Assembly: GCA_900696485.1 (NCBI GenBank)
Contig: CAADGG010000050.1
Location: forward strand, 1-41,572
Length of the DNA stretch: 41,572 nt
From: an uncultured Pseudomonadota bacterium
Lineage (GTDB): Bacteria > Myxococcota_A > UBA9160 > PR03
Reading direction: 5' to 3'
The notes beneath the pieces are model-generated. The model was not told the origin of the DNA. It worked only from the letters and a program-made list of their open reading frames with translations, and searched no databases. Of the stretch, positions 15,770 through 25,406 are shown in pieces (position 1 is the stretch's first letter; each line of letters opens with the position of its first letter). The position numbers and the translations under genes were made by a program.

Positions 15770-16090
15770 ATGTTGCGATTCACCACGACGACCCTGGCCG
15801 CCCTGGCCATCGTTGCCGTTCCGCTGGCTGCGTTCGCGGAGAAGAAGAACGAGGCGGACCCCGCGGCGTTCGAGACCGTCGTCGTCGCCCAGGCCGAGGA
15901 TGCCTTCCCGGCGCTGCCGGCCGTCCGGTCCGAGACGCCGGCCGAGCGCGTGACCGAGAAGGCGGCCCCCGTCCGCGCCGCTCACGGCTCGAGCCAGAGC
16001 TATGGAGCGTTCCGGTTCTCGAACCCGTACGCGTTCCCGCAGCAGACGCTGCCGTTGAGCTTCCCGAGCTTCCCGAGCCTCGGCTTCTAG
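15770..16090 (+). CDS. Small secreted protein of unknown function
   Basis: The 106-residue product begins with a clear signal peptide: MLRF, a hydrophobic core LAALAIVAVPLAA and a likely cut after AFA (about residue 23). The mature part is about 83 residues: an acidic and Ala-rich segment, then a Ser/Gly/Phe/Pro-rich end (SFPSFPSLGF) with two FPS repeats. There is no cysteine. I recognise no family. The start at 15770 follows a strong AAGGAGG site at 15756-15762; a longer in-frame reading upstream has none. The gene stands alone, divergent from bfd, and is followed by a hairpin at 16167-16199. Confidence 0.75.
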   Translation: MLRFTTTTLAALAIVAVPLAAFAEKKNEADPAAFETVVVAQAEDAFPALPAVRSETPAERVTEKAAPVRAAHGSSQSYGAFRFSNPYAFPQQTLPLSFPSFPSLGF

Positions 16091-16166
16091 GGCCCGAGCG
16101 CCCGAGAGCACCAGGTCCCGATCGAGCGCGAGCCGCGGGCTCCCCCCTCTCTGCCCGCGGGCGCCC

Positions 16167-16199
16167 AGCCCCGTTCCGAGTCCTCTCGGAGCGGGGCTT
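16167..16199. terminator. Hairpin between convergent genes
   Basis: AGCCCCGTTCCGAG pairs with CTCGGAGCGGGGCT across a 4-base loop with one mismatch. It follows the small secreted protein gene on the plus strand and the helicase stop (16225) on the minus strand, so it could stop transcription from both sides. There is no clear T-run, so it is not a classic intrinsic terminator. Confidence 0.6.
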
Positions 16200-16224
16200 C
16201 GCCTCGGCGCGAGCCGACCGGGTG

Positions 16225-19200
16225 TCAGGAATCGATCGCGACGGTGGCATCCGCCGTCACGAACCAGAGCTCGAAGCGCGGAGGAGCGGGGAGCCCGAGC
16301 GATTGCTGGACCGCGCGCCGATAAGCGCGGGCCTGCCCTCGGTAGCGTTCCCGCTTCTCGGCCAGTTCCGCGGCGTCGCGCACGACATCCGTCTTGAAGT
16401 CGACGATGACGAACTCGCCCGTGGGTTCCCGGTAGACGAGGTCGATGGCGCCGACTCCGGCGCCGACGGGGCCGTCGCCGCTCTCGCTCGGCTCGATCAG
16501 GACCGGCAGCTCGCGCCCGACGATGGCCGGCCCGATCGCACGCAGGCGGTCCCAGAACGGTCCGTCCCGGAATGCCTCGATCGCAGCATCCCAACGCGCA
16601 CGCGCAACCGGCCCGAGGGAAGCGGAGACGGCGCGCGCCAACCCCTCGCGAGCGTCGGCGCAGGCACGCTGCCATTCCCCCTCGAGCGTGCGCGACTCCC
16701 AGTCGATCCGCTCGAGCAACGCATGGAAGGCGGACCCGATCGCCGGTGCGAGGCCCGCCTCGCCCGGTGACGGCGCCGGCGCGCGCGGCCGCAAGGCCGT
16801 CCCGTCGAGCGGATCGCTCCGACTCTCGCGCTGCGCCGCGGCCAGGCCGGCCGTCGCGGCCGCGGTGAACGAGCGTCGCATGCGGAGCGCGGCGTCCGCG
16901 CGTGCCGCCCGCAACGCGCCGCTCTCGCGCTGCACGGATGCCAGCGCGACGCCGCCGCGACGCACCCGCGGTTCGGATGGCGTGGTCGATGGGGCCGCGC
17001 GATCGAGGAACACCCAACGCAGCCCGTCCGTCTCGATGACGCCATCCCACGCCTCCCCGCGCCGAATTCCCTCCGCGACGCAGGCGACGCGCGCGGCGCC
17101 GCGACTCGTGTGCAGCAGCGTCCCGTGCACGCCATCGCCTGCCGCGCCCGACCAGTGCCCCGAGAGCACGAGCCGACGCTGCGCCCGGGTCATCGCCACG
17201 TAGAGCGTCCGCACGCGTTCGAAGCTCTCGATGCGCTCCCGGGCTGCGCGCACGGCGTCGAATCCGAGCGTCGCCACCCGTCCGGGGCCGAGGCTCCATT
17301 CCCCGGCCAGCGCGCCCTCGCCGCCGCGGAACGGCTCTCCGCCGCTGCGGCGGCTTTCTCCCTTGTGCAGTTGCAACAGGTAGACGTGTTCGAACTGGAG
17401 CCCCTTGGCGGCATGGATCGTCATCACCTGGACGGCGTCCTCGCTCGGATGCGCCGGCCGGCCCTCGTCGTCGCGGGGACCGGCTTCCTGGTCGCGACGC
17501 AGTCGGCGCAGGACCGCGGCGACGTCCCCGCGTTCCTCCTCGAAGGCGTCTCCGAGCTCCCGGAAGAAGCGCTCGAGATTGGCCAGCCGCCACGCCCCGA
17601 GCGAACGCGAGGCGTCCCCGGGCTCGAGCAAGGACAGCGAGCGGACCTGCTCGAGGAACCGCTCGGCCGGCTCGCGTTGGAACCCCCGTCGCAACGCCGC
17701 CAACACCTCGACGGCGTGCAGCAACGAGCCTTCCCATCCGGTGAGCGCTGCCGGATCCGACCGCGAGGTCGCTTGCGCGCCGCGCCCCTCCGCCGCCGCC
17801 ATCACGAGCGTCGCCAGCCGTTCGCCGGCTCCCTCGACACCGTCCAGAGTCTCCCGGATCGCATCCGGAAAGCCGCGCTGCCAGAGCGGGCGCCACGCCG
17901 CATCCGGCACACCGACCCACGCCGAGCGCAGCGTCGCCACCAGCGCAATCTGGTCGCTGGGATCGAGCACCGTCCTCACCAGCGCGCGCGCCTCGACGAC
18001 CTCGCGGCGACGCCCGTACTGACGATCTCGCGCCACCGTGTACGGGATGCCGGCGCGCCGGAGCTCGTCGAGGTACACGTCGACGTCCCCGGTCGTGCGC
18101 AGCAGGATGCCGATCTGCGTCCAGCGGAAGCCGGGCCCCTGTTCCCGCCCGACACGCAGCAGATCCGCCGCGAGCCAACGCGCCTCGCGCGCCGTGGCCT
18201 CGGGGCGCAGGGTCCGCGTCGCACCACCGTCCGTGTCATTGGCCAGATCCTGCCAGTCCGACGCGATCCAGTGTTCGACGATCGGAACCGTCCCGGCGGT
18301 CTCCAGCCGTGCCCCCGGCACCAGCGGCTCGAACGGAGGTTGCGCACGCGGGATCTCCGTCATCACCGGTGCGATCACGCGCTCGACCTCGTCGAGGACG
18401 ACGGCGGCGGAGCGGTAGTTGACGCACAGCCGGTGCAGCGCCCCCCCCTCCGCAAGCAGCCGATCACGAAACTCCTCGTAGGCGGCGAGATCCGCGTTCC
18501 GCCAGCCATAGATCGACTGTTTCGGGTCCCCGACGACGAACAGACCGGGCGTCGGAGTCGGCTCCGCATCGAGGGCCAGCCTGGCGACGAGTGCGCACTG
18601 GGTCGCGTCGGTGTCCTGGAACTCGTCGACCAGCAACTGGTCGATCTTCGCACGCATCCGCGCCGTCACGTCCGGATGCCGTTCGAGAAGCCGCGCGGCG
18701 AGCCGCAGCAGGCCGTCGAAGCTGACGGCCCCGGCGGATTGCATGCGCCGCTGGGCCTCGCTGTAGAGCGGAACCAGCACGCGATGCACGAGGGCGAGGC
18801 GTGCGGGATCGAGCGCGAGCAGATGGCGCAGCACCGGTGCGAGCGCGGCGGCGGCGGCGGCGAACGCGAGCTCGGACCCCTCGATCTCGGCGTGTTCGCG
18901 CCGGGCGGTGAAGCGACCTTCGGCGAACTCCTCGAGCCGCCGAAGGTGCGCGGCCGACCAGAGTTCGACCTCTTGCGCGATCCAGGCGTCGAGCCCGGCC
19001 CCGTCCTCCGGCAGCGTGGCGAGCGACGCCGCGGCGGCTTCCGCGACCTCACGGCCCTTGCCTCGGCCGCTCAGGCCCGCGAGCCGACCGGCTTCGACTT
19101 CGAGAAAGCCGGTGAGCGCCGTCCGCACGCGCGCCAACCAGGCGGCGACCCGCGGTGCGGACAGGGGGTCCGCCGCAAAGGCCGCCGGCTCCACGGCCGC

Positions 19201-19887
19201 GGCCAACAGCGCCTCGAGCATCTCTTCGAGCGCGGCCGGAGCGATGTCGGCATCGGCCAGCGCCAGGAAGTCCTCGTCCTGCGCACGCACCGGATCGGCG
19301 AGCCAGGCGTCCAGCGTGTCGCGCGCCGCCTGCGCCTGCAGGCGGCCGTCGGCATCCACCTCGAAACGCGGATGGACACCGGCCTCGAGCGGATGCTCGC
19401 GGAGCAGCCGCTGGCAGAACGCGTGGATCGTCGAGACCCGCAGCCGATCGAAGGCGGCCAGGAGCGCCTGCGCCCGCACCCGGCGCTGATCCGGGTCGTC
19501 CGGCAACGCCTCGGGATCGAAGTGGATCGCGCCCGACGCCTCGGCCGACTCCCCGGCCAGCGCCCGCAGCGTATGGCCGACGCGTTCCTCCATCTCCGCG
19601 GCGGCGGCCTCGGTGAACGTGATCGCGACCACGCGCTCGAGCACGCGGCCGGCCACCCGCTCCGCGTCCGGGTCCAGGCCGCATCCGGTCCATCGCTGCT
19701 CCGCACGCGTCCAGCCGGGCCCCAGACACCAGGCGACGACGCGCGCCACCAGGACGCTGGTCTTGCCGGTGCCGGCGCCGGCTTGCAGCAGCAGCGGTCG
19801 CCGGAACTCACGCTGCGCGACGTGACGCGCTTCCGCGTCGGCCGCGCGGCGCGGATCGTGACCTCCCGTCTTGCCGGCCGGTGTCAC
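16225..19887 (-). CDS. AddA-like UvrD-family helicase-nuclease
   Basis: This 1220-residue protein is a superfamily 1 helicase with a C-terminal PD-(D/E)XK nuclease, the AddA/RecB type that resects double-strand breaks for recombination. Walker A is AGAGTGKT (36-43), the Walker B/DExx motif is DEFQDTD (421-427) and motif III is GDPKQSIYGWR. Further helicase motifs include VMTIHAAKGLQFEHVYL and LYVAMTRAQRRLVLSGHW. The nuclease has Asp1149 in AIDLVY and Asp1163-x-Lys1165 in VDFKTD. The start is GTG in a GTGA overlap with the AddB-like gene, so both are made together. The two-gene layout with two nuclease domains fits AddAB rather than RecBCD. Confidence 0.92.
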   Translation of the reverse strand: MTPAGKTGGHDPRRAADAEARHVAQREFRRPLLLQAGAGTGKTSVLVARVVAWCLGPGWTRAEQRWTGCGLDPDAERVAGRVLERVVAITFTEAAAAEMEERVGHTLRALAGESAEASGAIHFDPEALPDDPDQRRVRAQALLAAFDRLRVSTIHAFCQRLLREHPLEAGVHPRFEVDADGRLQAQAARDTLDAWLADPVRAQDEDFLALADADIAPAALEEMLEALLAAAVEPAAFAADPLSAPRVAAWLARVRTALTGFLEVEAGRLAGLSGRGKGREVAEAAAASLATLPEDGAGLDAWIAQEVELWSAAHLRRLEEFAEGRFTARREHAEIEGSELAFAAAAAALAPVLRHLLALDPARLALVHRVLVPLYSEAQRRMQSAGAVSFDGLLRLAARLLERHPDVTARMRAKIDQLLVDEFQDTDATQCALVARLALDAEPTPTPGLFVVGDPKQSIYGWRNADLAAYEEFRDRLLAEGGALHRLCVNYRSAAVVLDEVERVIAPVMTEIPRAQPPFEPLVPGARLETAGTVPIVEHWIASDWQDLANDTDGGATRTLRPEATAREARWLAADLLRVGREQGPGFRWTQIGILLRTTGDVDVYLDELRRAGIPYTVARDRQYGRRREVVEARALVRTVLDPSDQIALVATLRSAWVGVPDAAWRPLWQRGFPDAIRETLDGVEGAGERLATLVMAAAEGRGAQATSRSDPAALTGWEGSLLHAVEVLAALRRGFQREPAERFLEQVRSLSLLEPGDASRSLGAWRLANLERFFRELGDAFEEERGDVAAVLRRLRRDQEAGPRDDEGRPAHPSEDAVQVMTIHAAKGLQFEHVYLLQLHKGESRRSGGEPFRGGEGALAGEWSLGPGRVATLGFDAVRAARERIESFERVRTLYVAMTRAQRRLVLSGHWSGAAGDGVHGTLLHTSRGAARVACVAEGIRRGEAWDGVIETDGLRWVFLDRAAPSTTPSEPRVRRGGVALASVQRESGALRAARADAALRMRRSFTAAATAGLAAAQRESRSDPLDGTALRPRAPAPSPGEAGLAPAIGSAFHALLERIDWESRTLEGEWQRACADAREGLARAVSASLGPVARARWDAAIEAFRDGPFWDRLRAIGPAIVGRELPVLIEPSESGDGPVGAGVGAIDLVYREPTGEFVIVDFKTDVVRDAAELAEKRERYRGQARAYRRAVQQSLGLPAPPRFELWFVTADATVAIDS

Positions 19888-22800
19888 GCGTCCACCCCTG
19901 GTCCGTCCGTCCGGCGCTCGTCGCGGCCCGCTGCTTCGGACTCCGACGGCAGCCGCAGCACCGCCAACGCCGCACGCTCCGCCGGCGTGAGGTCCTCCGG
20001 AGCCCTCGCACCGGCTGCCTCCATCCAGGCGCCGAGCTGCGTGCGGTGCCGATGCTCCCCGCGCAGACAGGCCGCGACGACGTCACACCAGGAACACGGA
20101 GGCCTCCCCTCCGGTGTGTCGAGCCGCGGCACGAAGACGCCATGATCAGCGACCGCGAACAGTTTCGGTACGGTCTCGTGCAGCGCATCGACGGCGTTGG
20201 CCCCGTGGGCATCGTTCGTGACCGTGAGACTGCGCGCCGCGTCGGCCAGCTTCTCGGCGAGGAACAGATAGCGCCCTTCGACGGCTCGTCCGGGCGCCAG
20301 CGCGCGCCCCGCCACGTGGTAGATGACCGCCTGGAGCTTCTCGCCGCGCCGGATCGCCGCCAGCAGGTGTCGCTGTCGGGTGTCGGCCCTGGCGGCCGAA
20401 GAGATCGGCGCTCCGGCCTTGTAGTCGGTGATGCGCAACACGCCGTCGGCCGACAGATCGGCACGATCGGCGCGGAAGCCGATGCGGCGCGGAAGCCCCG
20501 CCGCATCGGGCAGCACGAGTTCGGCCGAGAGTTCCGCCCCGAGCACGCTCGGACCCGACGGATCGTGCCAGTCGGCGGCCTGCGCGACAGCGAGGAGCGG
20601 GGACACGCGCCGGGCCAGGGCGGCGGCGAAGCCCGGCAGCACGAGGCCGTCCTCGGCCGCGACCGTGCGCGCCGCGTCGAGCAGCCAGCGCTCGAGAACG
20701 TCCGGCGCCGGCCACGGCGCACAGACCGGACCGGACGCGAGGGCGGCCTCGAGCTGCTGTCGCGGCGCCGGCAGGGCCGCGTCGACGATCCGGCGGAGCA
20801 CCTGGTCGATGACGCGGCCGCGCAGGCGGGACGCCGGCGCCGGCAGCTCCGCGAGCGCATCCGGCACCGGCTCGAGCCCCAGCTCGCGGCGCAGGAAGTG
20901 CTGCCACGGACAGCGTGCGAGGCCCTCGAGCTGCGTCACGGAGATCTCCGCAGCCACGTCCGCGGTCGGCTCGGCCGAGGGTGCATCCGGCGCCGGCGCG
21001 CCGACCCAACCGAACCACGGGCCGAGCGAGGGCACGCCGTCGTCGTCCCGGTCGCCGCGCGCGGAGCCTCCGGCTTCGAGCAGGCGCAGCGCCTTGGCGC
21101 GAAAGCGCGCCAGCGCGGCGATCTCGTGCGCATCCGGCGCCGGATCCGACGGGCCCGAATCCGCGCGCAGCGCAGCGCGCACCTCGGCCAGCGCGACCGC
21201 GTACACGGACTCGAAATCCGACGCCTCGGCCGGAGTCGACGGAGCGGAACCGGCGCCGGCCAGACCCGCGAGACCGGCGAGAACCGCGTGCTCGTGCGCG
21301 GGCCGCGGCGAGTCGACCACGGCGGGGTCCGAGCTGCAATCGGCCGCGAACAGAGGCGCGGCGAAGGTCTCCGGCAGCTCCCGACTCGTATGCGCGACAC
21401 GCAGACGCGTCAGGAATGGCGACTCGACACGTGTCCGTCCATCGTCGCTGACGGACTGCCAGGAGAGGACGACGTTCGGTGCGGCCGCACACAGCGACGC
21501 GAAGACCGCGCGTTCCTCGTCTCGCAAGCGCTCCTTCACCGGCATCTCGGACAGCACATCGCGCCGGATCCTGGCGCGCAACGCGTCGGGCAGCACCGGA
21601 TCCTCGCCGCCGGCCTGTGGAAACTCGCCGCGATTGAGGCCCAGCACGAAGAGCCTTCCGAAGGTTCGCGCGCGCGCGGCGGTGAAGCTCAACACCTGCA
21701 CGCCGGCCCCGGCGCCGCCGGCCGGCGCCGCGCTCACGGCCTCGAGCGTGTCGACGACGAGCCGCTGCATCTCCTCGCGCATCAGTCCGAACTCGGGCGG
21801 GACGTCGTGCGCCAACGCGTCGAGCGCCGTGAGCGCCGGCTGCTGCTCCGGATCGTCGTCCCCCCAGCCGAGTCGCTCGTGCAACAGGGCCTGCAGCGCC
21901 GCGAGATGGATGGAGAACGGGGCTTGCTCCGGCCAGTCGTGCAGGGACCTCAGCAGCGACGCCGCGCGGGTCCGTGCCTGTTCGAGCCGCCGCCGCGAGA
22001 TCCGGCGACGCCGGTTGCGCGCGGCGGTGTCATCGGCGCCGGCGCTGCCGACGACCCCGCCGCGTCGCACCGGCAGCCGCAGGGCGCTCGCGTCGCCGAG
22101 CACGGCATCGAGATCGAGCGTCGCAACCTGTCCGAGCCGACCGGCGCCGAGCACGTGCAGCGCCACGTGCAGATCGGGGTCCGCCGCGTCCGGATCCGCC
22201 GCGGCGGCGAGCCACGTCTCCGCCGGTGCCGAGCCGCCGCTCCGGAGCAGGAGCGTCAGCGCGGCGATCCGGCGCGTCACGGCATCGGGCCCGGCGGGCA
22301 CCCCCTCGGTGGAGAACGGAATCCCGAGCCGCCCCAGTTGCGCCGCCAGGGCCGCACGGTGCGTCTCGAAGCGCGGCGCGACGATGCCGATCGACTCGGG
22401 CGCCTCCCCGGCGTCGAGCCGCGCGCGGATGCGTGCCGCGACGGCCCGCAGCTCCGCCGCGGCGCCCGGTGCGCGCAGCAGCTCGAGCGCGGCAGGTGGC
22501 GCGACGGCGGGCGGTGAGACGACGACCTGCTCGCCGCGGGTCGCATCCCGCAAGCGATCGCAGAAGTCCTTCGCATAGCGCGTCTCACGGCGGCCGGGCA
22601 GCGCCGGATCCTCGGGCCCGTCGACCAGGACGCGCGCGGCGAACGCACGGACCAGGGCCTCCAGCCATTCGACCACGAGTCCGGTGGCGTCGGCGAAGCC
22701 ATGGATCCACAAGCCTGCCGTCGGCAGCAGCGCGTCCGGGTGCGCTCCCGGGGCGTGGAGGGCCGCACGCGCGCGGGCCAGCAGCGCGGTGCGGTGACCG

Positions 22801-23375
22801 AGATCGGCTGCCTCGAGGGCGGCGAGCACCTGCAGCGCGATGCGACCCAACGCCTGCGCCCGCGCCACGGCCGTTGCGGAGACCTCGTCCTCGGCCTGGA
22901 CGGCGGCGATCGCCTCCTCGAAGGCCTCGGCCGACGCAGCCTCGAAGCCGGCGTCGAGCAGATCCCGGACGGCTCCGTCGACGATCCCGTAGCCGTCCTC
23001 GAGGTCGCCGAGCCAGCGCGCCAGCGCGGGCTCCTCGGCCGCGTGGCGCCGGACCAGCACCGGCACGAGCGCGCTGCCGCGCGGGACGGCCAGACCCGCG
23101 CGGCCCAGCGCCTCGAGTGCCAGCGCGACGTGCGTCTGCACCTGCACGCCGAGCAGCGACCCGCCGGCGTGCGCGACGAGCCGCGCCGCGACGTGCCGGC
23201 GCAGGCTCTGCGACGGCACGACGATCCGCAACGGCCGGCGCAGCGCGGCCAGCTCACCGCGACGAAGCGCCGCCTCGCCGGCGCGAGCCGCGCGGGCGAC
23301 CTCTTCCAGCAGTTGCGCCTCGGCGGCGCGCGGTCCGGTCGCGAGCAGCAACCGGCATCCGGGATCCGGAGTCAT
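19884..23375 (-). CDS. AddB-like nuclease subunit with iron-sulfur cluster
   Basis: The 1163-residue protein is the partner of the AddA-like helicase. Its C-terminal PD-(D/E)XK nuclease has the motif ITDYKAG (Asp984, Lys986). Four cysteines, Cys822 in LARCPWQHF and Cys1094, Cys1097 and Cys1103 in PPCSWCDVVAAC, form the AddB-type Fe-S staple around that domain. The middle keeps helicase-like pieces such as VQVLSFTAARARTFGRLFVLGLNRGEFP, cut short here. The N-terminus (LLLATGPRAAEAQLL) has no Walker A lysine, so it is not expected to hydrolyse ATP, unlike Bacillus AddB. The ATG at 23375 has only a weak ribosome site. Overlap with the next gene is GTGA. Confidence 0.88.
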   Translation of the reverse strand: MTPDPGCRLLLATGPRAAEAQLLEEVARAARAGEAALRRGELAALRRPLRIVVPSQSLRRHVAARLVAHAGGSLLGVQVQTHVALALEALGRAGLAVPRGSALVPVLVRRHAAEEPALARWLGDLEDGYGIVDGAVRDLLDAGFEAASAEAFEEAIAAVQAEDEVSATAVARAQALGRIALQVLAALEAADLGHRTALLARARAALHAPGAHPDALLPTAGLWIHGFADATGLVVEWLEALVRAFAARVLVDGPEDPALPGRRETRYAKDFCDRLRDATRGEQVVVSPPAVAPPAALELLRAPGAAAELRAVAARIRARLDAGEAPESIGIVAPRFETHRAALAAQLGRLGIPFSTEGVPAGPDAVTRRIAALTLLLRSGGSAPAETWLAAAADPDAADPDLHVALHVLGAGRLGQVATLDLDAVLGDASALRLPVRRGGVVGSAGADDTAARNRRRRISRRRLEQARTRAASLLRSLHDWPEQAPFSIHLAALQALLHERLGWGDDDPEQQPALTALDALAHDVPPEFGLMREEMQRLVVDTLEAVSAAPAGGAGAGVQVLSFTAARARTFGRLFVLGLNRGEFPQAGGEDPVLPDALRARIRRDVLSEMPVKERLRDEERAVFASLCAAAPNVVLSWQSVSDDGRTRVESPFLTRLRVAHTSRELPETFAAPLFAADCSSDPAVVDSPRPAHEHAVLAGLAGLAGAGSAPSTPAEASDFESVYAVALAEVRAALRADSGPSDPAPDAHEIAALARFRAKALRLLEAGGSARGDRDDDGVPSLGPWFGWVGAPAPDAPSAEPTADVAAEISVTQLEGLARCPWQHFLRRELGLEPVPDALAELPAPASRLRGRVIDQVLRRIVDAALPAPRQQLEAALASGPVCAPWPAPDVLERWLLDAARTVAAEDGLVLPGFAAALARRVSPLLAVAQAADWHDPSGPSVLGAELSAELVLPDAAGLPRRIGFRADRADLSADGVLRITDYKAGAPISSAARADTRQRHLLAAIRRGEKLQAVIYHVAGRALAPGRAVEGRYLFLAEKLADAARSLTVTNDAHGANAVDALHETVPKLFAVADHGVFVPRLDTPEGRPPCSWCDVVAACLRGEHRHRTQLGAWMEAAGARAPEDLTPAERAALAVLRLPSESEAAGRDERRTDGPGVDA

Positions 23376-23436
23376 GGCCGGAACGGTAGTCCGCCGCTGC
23401 GACGGATGCGGTCACGCCCGGGGCGGCGGCCGCGGC

Positions 23437-23871
23437 TCAGGCGACGCGAACCGTTGCCTCGAGATGAACCGGCGCCACGAGCGAGCGCGACACCAGACAG
23501 CTCTTCTCGGCCTTCGCGAGCAGGCGTTCGCCCTGGGCGGCATCGGCGCCGGCCGGCGCGTCGAGTTCCGCGCGCAGGTGGATCTCGGTGAAACGCGTGC
23601 CGTCGGTCGCGCGATCGAGGACGCCGGTCGCTTCCGCGCGCAGCGTCGTCCACTCGTAACGCGACGCGCGCGCGATCGCGCGGAACGTCAACGCAAAGCA
23701 ATCGGCGACGGCGGCGACCAGCAGCGTCTCGGGGGACCAGAGGTCTCCGGGCCCGTCGAACTCCGCGGGCGGCGCGCTGTCGAGATTCGGCAGGCCCGGC
23801 GACGACAGCGCGATCGGATCCTGTCCCTGCATGCGCGCAGAGACCGTGTAGCGATGGGGATAGGGGTGCAT
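23437..23871 (-). CDS. OsmC/Ohr-family peroxidase-like protein
   Basis: The 144-residue protein belongs to the OsmC/Ohr family that reduces organic hydroperoxides with a pair of cysteines. The two Cys are present in AVADCFALTFRAIA and KAEKSCLVSRSL, at the spacing of the family. The N-terminal strand has HPYPHRYTVSARM. The start is supported by a GGGAGG site. It is transcribed alone or after the alcohol dehydrogenase remnant at 23909-23977. OsmC-subfamily versus YhfA-like cannot be settled; it lacks the Ohr fingerprint. Confidence 0.87.
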   Translation of the reverse strand: MHPYPHRYTVSARMQGQDPIALSSPGLPNLDSAPPAEFDGPGDLWSPETLLVAAVADCFALTFRAIARASRYEWTTLRAEATGVLDRATDGTRFTEIHLRAELDAPAGADAAQGERLLAKAEKSCLVSRSLVAPVHLEATVRVA

Positions 23872-23908
23872 GAAACCTCCCGGGGACCGGTTCGGAATCC
23901 GGCCTGTG

Positions 23909-23977
23909 TCAGTCGAAGTGCAGAACCGTACGGATCGATTCGCCGGCGTGCATCCGCTCGCAGGCCTCGTCGATGGC
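23909..23977 (-). pseudogene. C-terminal remnant of a zinc alcohol dehydrogenase
   Basis: Read on the minus strand, this stretch encodes AIDEACERMHAGESIRTVLH followed by Phe, Asp and a stop, the typical last 20 or so residues of NAD(P)-dependent zinc alcohol dehydrogenases (INEACERMHAGESIR-type end). Upstream of it the frame turns into unrelated residues, and the catalytic and cofactor domains are missing. It lies in the 176-bp gap between the DUF1329 gene and osmC. The rest of the gene was probably lost by deletion. Confidence 0.75.
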
Positions 23978-24047
23978 GCACCGGCAGCGCCCCGAGGAGC
24001 CCCAGCCTAGCGCCGCGGAAGGGCCGGCGCGCCGCTGCGGGCGGCCG

Positions 24048-25370
24048 TCAGCGACCGCGCGTCAGCCGCCCGACATCGATGTAGCGGCGGATCCGGGCCT
24101 TGTTGCCGAGCGACTTGCCGCCGGCGTCCCAGAACTCGATGCGATTGCCGGTCCCCGTCTGCACGTTGACGATGACGTCGCTGACCACCGAGTGGACGCG
24201 CGGCTCCGGCACGTCGTCCCAGGCCTCGAACCACTTCCCGGTCAGCGACTCGTCGCCGCTCCACCGCTTGTTGTGGTAGATGATCTTCCAGAGATCCTTC
24301 TTCTGGTCGTAGGCCATCGAGTAGAGCGGCTGGAGATTCTGCGTGTCGATGTAGAGATCCTTGCGCGAGTACGGATGATCGGAATTCTTGGGCGTCATCC
24401 GGATGATCACCGCCCGGCGCAGCTCCCAGCGATCGCTGGCGAAGGACAACCCGTAAGGACCGAAGTTCTGGTTGTCGACGTACGGGTAGCCCTTCACCTT
24501 GGTGTTCACCGGCGCCAGCACGTCCCGCTTGCCGATACACTCCCAGTCGTACTGCGGAACGACACCGTTGAAGCTGAACAGATCGTCGAGCGTAAAGTCC
24601 GTGCCGGAGATCGCGTCGGATCGCTGGGCCGTGGAGATCCGACGTACGCGGCGCAGCGTCGGCACATAGACCCAGGTATCGTCGTTGCGCGCCTTCTCCA
24701 TCGGCAGGTCCGATTCCTTGTAGCGATAGGTCAGCAACATGATGCCGCGGGCGTCGAACGGGGCCATCACTTCGGCGCCGCCGGCGCGCTGGCGCGCCTC
24801 GCCCCGGAACAGATCGCCGTCCTGCTCGAGCAGCGACGGCTCCGAGCGACGCGAGAGCTGCACGCCGCCGCCAGTGCCCTGGTAGTAGAGCGGCAACTCC
24901 TCGCCGCGATCCCAGTAGGAATAGTGGAAGCTCGACATGGCGCTGATCGGCGCCCAGCGGTAGTGGAAGTTCCACATGATCTTGACACCGGCGTTGGGAT
25001 CACCGGTGCAGTCGATGTCGGCCATCGGGAAGGGCTGGCCGGCGACGAAGTCCTCGAGGGAGCCACCCGGTCCGATCTTCGGCTGTCCGCGAAACTGTTC
25101 GGTGGCCGCCAGATAGGTCGGAGCCGGCGAGTAGTCGGCGAAGGCGGGGCCGATCTCGAGCTTCATGCCCTCGTAGAAGAAGAAATCGCGGTTGTTCCAC
25201 ACCTCTTCCGGCAGGAATGGACGCAGTCGGTCGATCTCATCGAGCGTGACGACGTCGCCTTCCTGGAACGGGAGCGTGGCATCGGTGGCGTCGTCCTCGG
25301 CACGGGCCTCCGGGAGCGGATTCGCCGTGAAGGCGACGAGCGCGACAACGAGCAGGAGCGATCGGCGCAT
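24048..25370 (-). CDS. DUF1329 secreted protein
   Basis: The 440-residue protein starts with a signal peptide (MRRSLLLVVALVAFTANPLPEARA), so it is exported to the periplasm. The body matches DUF1329, a family with an outer-membrane-lipoprotein-sorting (LolA/LolB-like) fold, found near lipid, sterol or hydrocarbon degradation genes in proteobacteria. Characteristic parts are DTWVYVPTLRRVRRISTAQRSD, given in part, GTDFTLDDLFSFNG and YDQKKDLWKIIYHNKRWSG. A ribosome site GGAGG precedes the ATG. A 17-bp inverted repeat at 25407-25423 lies 37 bp upstream and could be an operator. No partner such as an RND (MmpL-like) exporter is in the window, although the family often has one. Confidence 0.88.
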   Translation of the reverse strand: MRRSLLLVVALVAFTANPLPEARAEDDATDATLPFQEGDVVTLDEIDRLRPFLPEEVWNNRDFFFYEGMKLEIGPAFADYSPAPTYLAATEQFRGQPKIGPGGSLEDFVAGQPFPMADIDCTGDPNAGVKIMWNFHYRWAPISAMSSFHYSYWDRGEELPLYYQGTGGGVQLSRRSEPSLLEQDGDLFRGEARQRAGGAEVMAPFDARGIMLLTYRYKESDLPMEKARNDDTWVYVPTLRRVRRISTAQRSDAISGTDFTLDDLFSFNGVVPQYDWECIGKRDVLAPVNTKVKGYPYVDNQNFGPYGLSFASDRWELRRAVIIRMTPKNSDHPYSRKDLYIDTQNLQPLYSMAYDQKKDLWKIIYHNKRWSGDESLTGKWFEAWDDVPEPRVHSVVSDVIVNVQTGTGNRIEFWDAGGKSLGNKARIRRYIDVGRLTRGR

Positions 25371-25406
25371 GGCGGCCTCCGGAATCGTGAAGGGGCGAGC
25401 GTATAT

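Noticed and set aside
17110..20145. 1011-codon plus-strand frame over the helicase gene
   Set aside because: It lies antisense to clear helicase motifs, has no known domain and no ribosome site.
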